A stretch of DNA of 64,000 nucleotides from Streptomyces sp. S.PB5. GTDB taxonomy: Bacteria > Actinomycetota > Actinomycetes > Streptomycetales > Streptomycetaceae. The notes under the pieces are model-generated. The model saw only the letters and a program-made list of their open reading frames with translations. It was not told the DNA's origin and searched no databases. Made by a program: the position numbers and the translations under genes. The stretch is taken from NCBI RefSeq assembly GCF_030403745.1, contig NZ_JAQMWP010000006.1, positions 124,001 to 188,000 on the forward strand, read 5' to 3'. Shown here piece after piece: positions 60,350 through 64,000 of this stretch (positions are counted from its first letter, which is position 1; every line of letters starts with the position of its first letter).

Positions 60350-61308
60350 GACCGCACCTCCAGATCCGCGGCTTCACGCCGCGCGCAGGTTTCCAGGGCG
60401 GCCTTCAGGACCAGTCCGTCCTCGGTCCACTGAGCGGATTCGTTCAGGAGCGTCAGCGCCGCCTGCAGCGACTGCAGGGCGAAGGTGCGCCGCTCGCTGA
60501 CGGGACAGCCGTCCAGCGGGCCGCCGGCGGGATGGCTGTGCTCGTAGCGACGAAGTCCTTCGGCGATGCGGCACATGACGAATGCGGCATGCAGGACACC
60601 GCGCAGTGGCCGCGGGTCGGGGCGCAGCGCATGGGTGCCCAGGGCGTCGGGGTTGTCGATGAAACGCGTGAACTGTTCCCGGAGAGAGAGGGCGTGATGT
60701 GCCGTCTCGTGCAGAAGCAGCTCGAACATGCGTAGCGGGTCGCCTGCCTCCTGCAGCTCGGCGTAGATGGCGCCGAAGGTGCTCTGCAGCGTCGCCGAGC
60801 GCACCGGGCCCTGCACGAAAACCAGGTACTCCACGAGTGTGTTGTGCTCGCTCCACGCTTCGGGCCAGGCCGAACGCAGCGCCAGACGGGCCAGTTCGAG
60901 CGAGCGTCGTACGTCGTGCGGCAGCACGGTGACCACGGAGCCGACGTTTTCGTCACCCCAGTCGAGGGAGTTCAGCACCTCCCGCAGCCCGTCCCGGAGC
61001 CACCGGGGATCGTGTGCGCCCGTGTAGACCGAAGTCGGAGCCGGCGAGCCGGCCCTTTCCAGCTGGCGTCTGGTCTCAGCCAGGTCGGCGTCACCGACGT
61101 CCTTGTACAGGAAGTGCACGGCAGCGGGCGTGAGCCGCCGGGTGTGTCGGACGAGGTCCTCCACCTCGGGCCGCTGAGCCTCACCGAGTTTGCTCGCCGC
61201 ACGGCGGGCGAGGCTGCGGTGGAATATCGCCGCGAGTCGCACGGTCGCGGTCATTTCTATACCCACCGAGCACACTTGCTCGGCAAGTTCAGCGGGTATT
61301 GCCTTCAC
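60346..61308 (-). CDS. HExxH-type putative peptide beta-hydroxylase
   Basis: 320 aa, mostly helical, with HETAH (200-204) in LLHETAHHALSLREQF. This matches the HExxH domain family (TIGR04267) found in RiPP loci, whose members are now called alpha-ketoglutarate-dependent HExxH-type peptide beta-hydroxylases. GGAGGA precedes GTG 61308. It is the first enzyme gene after the precursor and is coupled to the E1-like gene by a 4-nt overlap. The predicted role is hydroxylation of core residues, perhaps Asp, Thr or Phe of the repeat. Confidence 0.83.
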   Translation of the reverse strand: MKAIPAELAEQVCSVGIEMTATVRLAAIFHRSLARRAASKLGEAQRPEVEDLVRHTRRLTPAAVHFLYKDVGDADLAETRRQLERAGSPAPTSVYTGAHDPRWLRDGLREVLNSLDWGDENVGSVVTVLPHDVRRSLELARLALRSAWPEAWSEHNTLVEYLVFVQGPVRSATLQSTFGAIYAELQEAGDPLRMFELLLHETAHHALSLREQFTRFIDNPDALGTHALRPDPRPLRGVLHAAFVMCRIAEGLRRYEHSHPAGGPLDGCPVSERRTFALQSLQAALTLLNESAQWTEDGLVLKAALETCARREAADLEVRS

Positions 61309-61365
61309 TGCTCCTCCAGCGTGATGTGCCTTTTCTCCTCCGGTGTCGCAGCACGCGAAGAGCTG

Positions 61366-61391
61366 GGGGCGGGACCCTGAGGTCCCGCCCC
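61366..61391 (-). terminator. Hairpin between precursor and HExxH gene
   Basis: GGGGCGGGACC (61366-61376) and GGTCCCGCCCC (61381-61391) form an 11-bp stem with a 4-nt loop. RiPP operons often carry such a read-through hairpin so the precursor outweighs the enzymes. Confidence 0.75.
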
Positions 61392-61472
61392 GATGCGGCT
61401 GCCTGTCGTCCGGATATCCGGAACCGCGGAAGAGGAGGTTTCCACCGTCTCCACGTCCGCGCCGAGATCGGG

Positions 61473-61649
61473 CTAGAGAGCGCGCGGCTCGCCGAAGGTG
61501 AAGGAGGTGTCCGCCGTCTCCAGCTCGACCTCCGTGTCGAGGTCGAGCGCGAGGGCACGCGGCTCGCCGAAGGTGAAGGAGGTGTCCGCCGTCTCCAGCT
61601 CGATCTCCGCGCCGAGGTCGGTGTTCACGGGGGCGATGTTCTCAGACAT
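61473..61649 (-). CDS. RiPP precursor peptide with duplicated core
   Basis: 58 aa: MSENIAPV, then two 25-residue units, residues 9-33 and 34-58, each ending ELETADTSFTFGEPRAL. The last 16 residues are identical. GGAG lies 9 nt before the ATG. Acidic composition, absence of Cys and adjacency to HExxH, RRE/E1-like and protease genes identify it as a substrate. Each unit may consist of a recognition part (D-L-x-x-E-V-E-L-E) and a core (TADTSFTFGEPRAL). After the TAG stop the frame continues PDLGADVETVETSSS, a decayed third unit. Confidence 0.85.
   Translation of the reverse strand: MSENIAPVNTDLGAEIELETADTSFTFGEPRALALDLDTEVELETADTSFTFGEPRAL
61476..61625 (-). repeat. Two 75-bp tandem repeats in the precursor gene
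   Basis: Codons 9-33 (61625-61551) and 34-58 (61550-61476) are nearly identical in DNA as well as protein, so the duplication is recent or kept homogeneous. A third degenerate unit is readable downstream to about 61420. Confidence 0.88.
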
Positions 61650-61737
61650 TTTCGATCTCCTCTCGTGGCCCGCTGTTCGGGCCTGAGAAGATCCTGCGCC
61701 ACGCGGCAGCGCCGAACTAGTCACAAACTTTCATGAC

Positions 61738-61766
61738 TTGACGCAACGCCACTTCGCATCTATAAG
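61738..61766 (+). promoter_or_regulatory. Strong promoter toward the small luxR gene
   Basis: TTGACG (61738-61743), a 17-bp spacer and TATAAG (61761-61766). Transcription would start near 61773, just before the perfect palindrome, so a protein bound there would block elongation or the transcript would begin with a long hairpin. Confidence 0.55.
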
Positions 61767-61789
61767 AGCCGGCTACTTGCCTGCCAGCA

Positions 61790-61829
61790 GAGGTGGACGG
61801 CTTATGCCATTGCATAAGCCGTCCACCTC
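61790..61829. promoter_or_regulatory. 36-bp palindromic operator, copy 2 (perfect)
   Basis: GGTGGACGGCTTATGC (61792-61807), CATT, GCATAAGCCGTCCACC (61812-61827), with two more flanking pairs giving an 18-bp stem. A further half-site TATTCCGTCCGCCCCGG (61834-61850) matches the right arm of copy 1 in 16 of 17 bases. It lies between the divergent precursor and luxR genes and can control both. Confidence 0.85.
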
Positions 61830-61951
61830 AGAGCTATTCCGTCCGCCCCGGCGAACTGCGAGGTTGCAGATAAGCAGCAGAGCCTGTTCACCGGACATGC
61901 TTTACCCCTTACTCCCGGAGTCGGCTCAATCGCCTGTCAACGGAGGAATGC

Positions 61952-62191
61952 ATGAACACAGTTGCGTTTTCGCCCAGCCGGACGGACGCTCCGACCGACG
62001 ACGTCGGCCTGTCCCCGCGCGAACTGCAGGTTCTTCGTCACATAGCGTCGGGACACACCAGCCAGCAGACGTCGCGCCGGTTGGGGATCAGCCCCAGCAC
62101 TGTCGAGACGTACCTGATCCGACTGCGGACAAAACTGGATGCTCCGACTCGTGCCCATCTCATCAGGGCCGCGGTCCGGTTGGGCCTCTAG
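61952..62191 (+). CDS. Stand-alone LuxR-type HTH regulator, 79 aa
   Basis: A lone GerE/LuxR HTH: GLSPRELQVLRHIASGHTSQQTSRRLGISPSTVETYLIRLRTKLDAPTR. There is no receiver or ligand-binding domain. GGAGG lies 5 nt before the ATG. It is divergent from the precursor and preceded by the palindromic operator, so it is probably the cluster activator and may bind that operator. Confidence 0.88.
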   Translation: MNTVAFSPSRTDAPTDDVGLSPRELQVLRHIASGHTSQQTSRRLGISPSTVETYLIRLRTKLDAPTRAHLIRAAVRLGL

Positions 62192-62206
62192 CCGCGAACG
62201 CGCAGC

Positions 62207-62240
62207 TCGTGAGGAGTGGGTAGTTCGTGAGGAGTGGGTA
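62207..62240 (+). repeat. 16-bp direct repeat
   Basis: TCGTGAGGAGTGGGTA at 62207-62222 and again at 62225-62240, just after luxR and before the DUF6458 gene. It may mark the edge of the accessory block. Confidence 0.7.
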
Positions 62241-62288
62241 CCCGGCGTCCGGACCGGAACGACCGGACCGGACAGGGAGGCGACACTC

Positions 62289-62525
62289 ATGGGCCTCGGC
62301 GGATGCATCATCCTCATCGCCGCGGGAGCCATCCTCACGTTCGCGACCGACTGGGAGATGCAAGGCGTCAACCTCGACCTGGTCGGCGTCATCTTCATGA
62401 TCGTCGGGCTGATCGGCGTGGCGACGTTCAGCAGCATCGCCAGGCGCCGGCGCGTGGTGGTACCGCCCAACTCGCCGGTCATCGACGAGGGGCGGCACAC
62501 CGGACGCGACGGTTACGGCGCCTGA
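62289..62525 (+). CDS. DUF6458 small membrane protein
   Basis: 78 aa with two hydrophobic helices (MGLGGCIILIAAGAILTFAT; LDLVGVIFMIVGLIGVATF) and a basic cytoplasmic tail RRRRVVVPP. The pattern fits DUF6458, common in actinobacteria, role unknown. GGGAGG precedes the ATG. Confidence 0.8.
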   Translation: MGLGGCIILIAAGAILTFATDWEMQGVNLDLVGVIFMIVGLIGVATFSSIARRRRVVVPPNSPVIDEGRHTGRDGYGA

Positions 62526-62610
62526 TCACCGGCATCGTCCACACCGGCGTGCGAAGGACGGGGGCGGCCGGTCGGTCCCACCGCGGTGAGACGGACCGGC
62601 ACCCCCCAGT

Positions 62611-62666
62611 CCTGCTGTCCTGCTGTCCTGCTGTCCTGCTGTCCTGCCGGCCTGCCGGCCTGCCGG
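62611..62666 (+). repeat. Seven tandem 8-bp repeats
   Basis: CCTGCTGT four times (62611-62642), then CCTGCCGG three times (62643-62666), in the intergenic region before the LURP-one gene. A slippage-prone microsatellite; copy number may differ between isolates. Confidence 0.92.
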
Positions 62667-62750
62667 TGGACATGGCAGGCCGGGTACGCGTCGGCGACGA
62701 ATCCATGGCGACCCGTGATGATCTCCACCCCACAGGGAAGCCGTACCGGC

Positions 62751-63248
62751 ATGAGATTCCTCGTACGCGACCGGCTCCTCGGCTTCGGTGACGACTACTG
62801 GATCGAGGACGACAACGGCAACAAGGTGTTCCTCGTCGACGGCAAGGCCATGCGGCTCAGGGACACCTTCGAGCTGAAGGACACGCGCGGGCGCGTCCTG
62901 ATCGACATCCGCCAGAAGATGTTCGCCCTGCGGGACACGATGGTGATCGAACGGGACGGCGAACCGCTGGCCACCGTCAAGCGCAAACGCCTGTCCCTCC
63001 TGCGCAACCACTACCGCGTCGCCCTCGCCGACGGCAGCACCGAACTCGACGTCAGCGGCCGGATCCTGGACCGCGAGTTCGCCATCGAGTACGACGGCGA
63101 ACTGCTCGCCGTCGCCTCCCGGCGCTGGCTGCACGTCAGAGAGACCTACGGCGTCGACGTCGTACGGGAGGACGCGGACCCGGCGCTGCTGATCGCGGTG
63201 ACGGTGTGCGTGATCCACCTGGCGGACAAGGAGCGCGAGTCGGACTGA
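62751..63248 (+). CDS. LURP-one-related family protein
   Basis: 165 aa. LURP-one/DUF567 tubby-like fold: MRFLVRDRLLGFGDDYWIED, FLVDGKAMRLRDTFELKD, LIDIRQKMFALRDTMVIERDG, HYRVALADGSTELDVSG. Bacterial members are cytoplasmic with unknown role, perhaps membrane-lipid related. ATG 62751 has AGGGAA upstream. The open frame extends upstream through the 8-bp repeats but that part is not coding-like. Confidence 0.88.
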   Translation: MRFLVRDRLLGFGDDYWIEDDNGNKVFLVDGKAMRLRDTFELKDTRGRVLIDIRQKMFALRDTMVIERDGEPLATVKRKRLSLLRNHYRVALADGSTELDVSGRILDREFAIEYDGELLAVASRRWLHVRETYGVDVVREDADPALLIAVTVCVIHLADKERESD

Positions 63249-63251
63249 GAC

Positions 63252-64000
63252 CTACGGCCGGCGGGGGACGTCGAGCCCCAGCACACGGTCCTTCAGCGCC
63301 GGGAACTGCTCGCGTGTCACGGCCACCTTCCCGGGGTCGAACTCGACGGTGAGGACCTCCTCGCCGGCCCCGGCCTCCGCCAGCACCTCGCCCCACGGAT
63401 CGACCACGATCGAGTGACCGGCCTGCGGAACTCCCGCATGTGTCCCGGCCGTTCCACACGCGAGCACATACGCCTGGTTCTCGACCGCCCGCGCCCGGGC
63501 CAGCAGCGTCCAGTGCGCCCGGCGGCGCTCCGGCCAGCCCGCGGGGATCACAAGGGTCTCGGCGCCGGCGTCGACGAGGCCGCGGAAGAGTTCGGGGAAA
63601 CGGAGGTCGTAGCAGGTGGCGAGACCGAGAGTGGTCTCGGGCAGCCGGACCGTCACCAGATCCCGGCCGGCGCCCATCAGCACGGCCTCGCCCTTGTCGA
63701 AGCCGAAGCGGTGGATCTTGCGGTAGGCGGCGATCAGATCGCCGGAGGGGGAGAAGACGAGAGAGGTGTTGTAGAGGGAACCATCGCCCGTGGCGGAGCC
63801 GCCGTCGGATGCCGCCCGCTCGGGAATCGACCCCGCGTGCAACCACACGCCCGCGTCACTCGCGGCCTTCGCCATGGCCTCGTACGTCGGCCCGTCGAGC
63901 GGCTCGGCCTCACTGCCGAACCCCTCGTACGCGAACGCGCCCGTGGTCCACAGCTCCGGCAGCACGACCAGATCGGCCCCGGCCTGATCCCGTACGAGCG
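63252..64000 (-). CDS. Carbon-nitrogen hydrolase (nitrilase superfamily), partial
   Basis: The last about 249 residues are present; the 5' end runs off the window (frame continues LVRDQAGADLVVLPELW at 64000). The Glu-Lys-Cys triad is complete: LPELW, AYRKIHRFGF and CYDLRFPE. Resembles the omega-amidase/Nit2 or predicted amidase group. Its stop lies 3 nt from the convergent LURP-one stop. Confidence 0.92.
   Translation of the reverse strand, partial: LVRDQAGADLVVLPELWTTGAFAYEGFGSEAEPLDGPTYEAMAKAASDAGVWLHAGSIPERAASDGGSATGDGSLYNTSLVFSPSGDLIAAYRKIHRFGFDKGEAVLMGAGRDLVTVRLPETTLGLATCYDLRFPELFRGLVDAGAETLVIPAGWPERRRAHWTLLARARAVENQAYVLACGTAGTHAGVPQAGHSIVVDPWGEVLAEAGAGEEVLTVEFDPGKVAVTREQFPALKDRVLGLDVPRRP

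Noticed and set aside
61473..61649. Lanthipeptide (FxLD type) or graspetide precursor
   Set aside because: There is no Cys in the peptide and no lanthionine synthetase or ATP-grasp gene nearby.
1..64000. tRNA genes, rRNA genes, CRISPR arrays and intact insertion sequences
   Set aside because: No cloverleaf with a T-loop, no regularly spaced repeat array and no transposase frame was recognised by eye; a tRNAscan or ISfinder run could still find something missed.

Overview
The window is high-GC actinobacterial DNA with strong third-position GC bias, GTG and ATG starts, Shine-Dalgarno or leaderless initiation and many small secreted proteins. Everything points to a Streptomyces chromosome. metG, aspS, an M18 aminopeptidase, snapalysin with its LysR regulator, and a parS-like 14-mer inside aspS place it in the conserved chromosome core, probably not far from oriC.

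Layout. 0.2-3.4 kb: a permease/DUF1980 pair and an XRE-TPR regulator. 3.4-8.2 kb: a very small membrane-anchored or secreted ORF divergent from that regulator across a palindromic operator, a large XRE-STAND NTPase-WD40 protein, and a broken ribosome-inactivating-protein gene. 8.6-31.3 kb: secreted proteins (NLP/NPP1 necrosis factor, beta-propeller/Ig protein, SH3 protein, snapalysin), TerB, GNAT, an M20 amidohydrolase, a PP2C phosphatase, a MocR regulator with hydrolase, an EEP hydrolase, a FUSC transporter, a Tat-exported PhoX phosphatase with a PHO box, an acidic VWA protein and metG. 31.3-32.6 kb: a gene graveyard (GntR and pectate-lyase remnants). 32.6-42.1 kb: a PH-domain protein, an FG-GAP secreted protein, aspS, a PAS/GAF/PP2C/HATPase phosphatase and an AI-2E family permease. 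42.2-44.8 kb: a small accessory block (DUF7848-like protein, XRE/DUF397 pair, phage Bro-N protein). 44.8-53.1 kb: pirin, a second beta-propeller/Ig protein, SseB, an intradiol dioxygenase lipoprotein, acyl-CoA dehydrogenase and an M18 peptidase. 62.3-64 kb: DUF6458, LURP-one and a partial nitrilase-family gene.

The most interesting segment is 54.2-62.2 kb, between core genes. It looks like a RiPP (ribosomal peptide) gene cluster that I cannot match to a named class. A 58-aa precursor (61473-61649, minus) carries two near-identical 25-residue units. Next come an HExxH-type putative peptide hydroxylase, an E1/ThiF-like enzyme with an RRE-like N-terminus, an MFS exporter and a lone TldD-type protease, all on the minus strand with start/stop overlaps at two junctions. 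A threonine-aldolase-like PLP enzyme and a 57-aa secreted peptide lie on the plus strand. Two regulators with LuxR-type HTH domains flank the block. A 36-bp palindrome occurs twice, upstream of the small secreted peptide and in front of the small LuxR gene, and ties the two ends together. There is no YcaO, lanthionine synthetase, ATP-grasp or radical SAM gene in the block.

All names come from reading the translations and recalling family motifs; no database search was run. No tRNA, rRNA, CRISPR array or intact insertion sequence was recognised.
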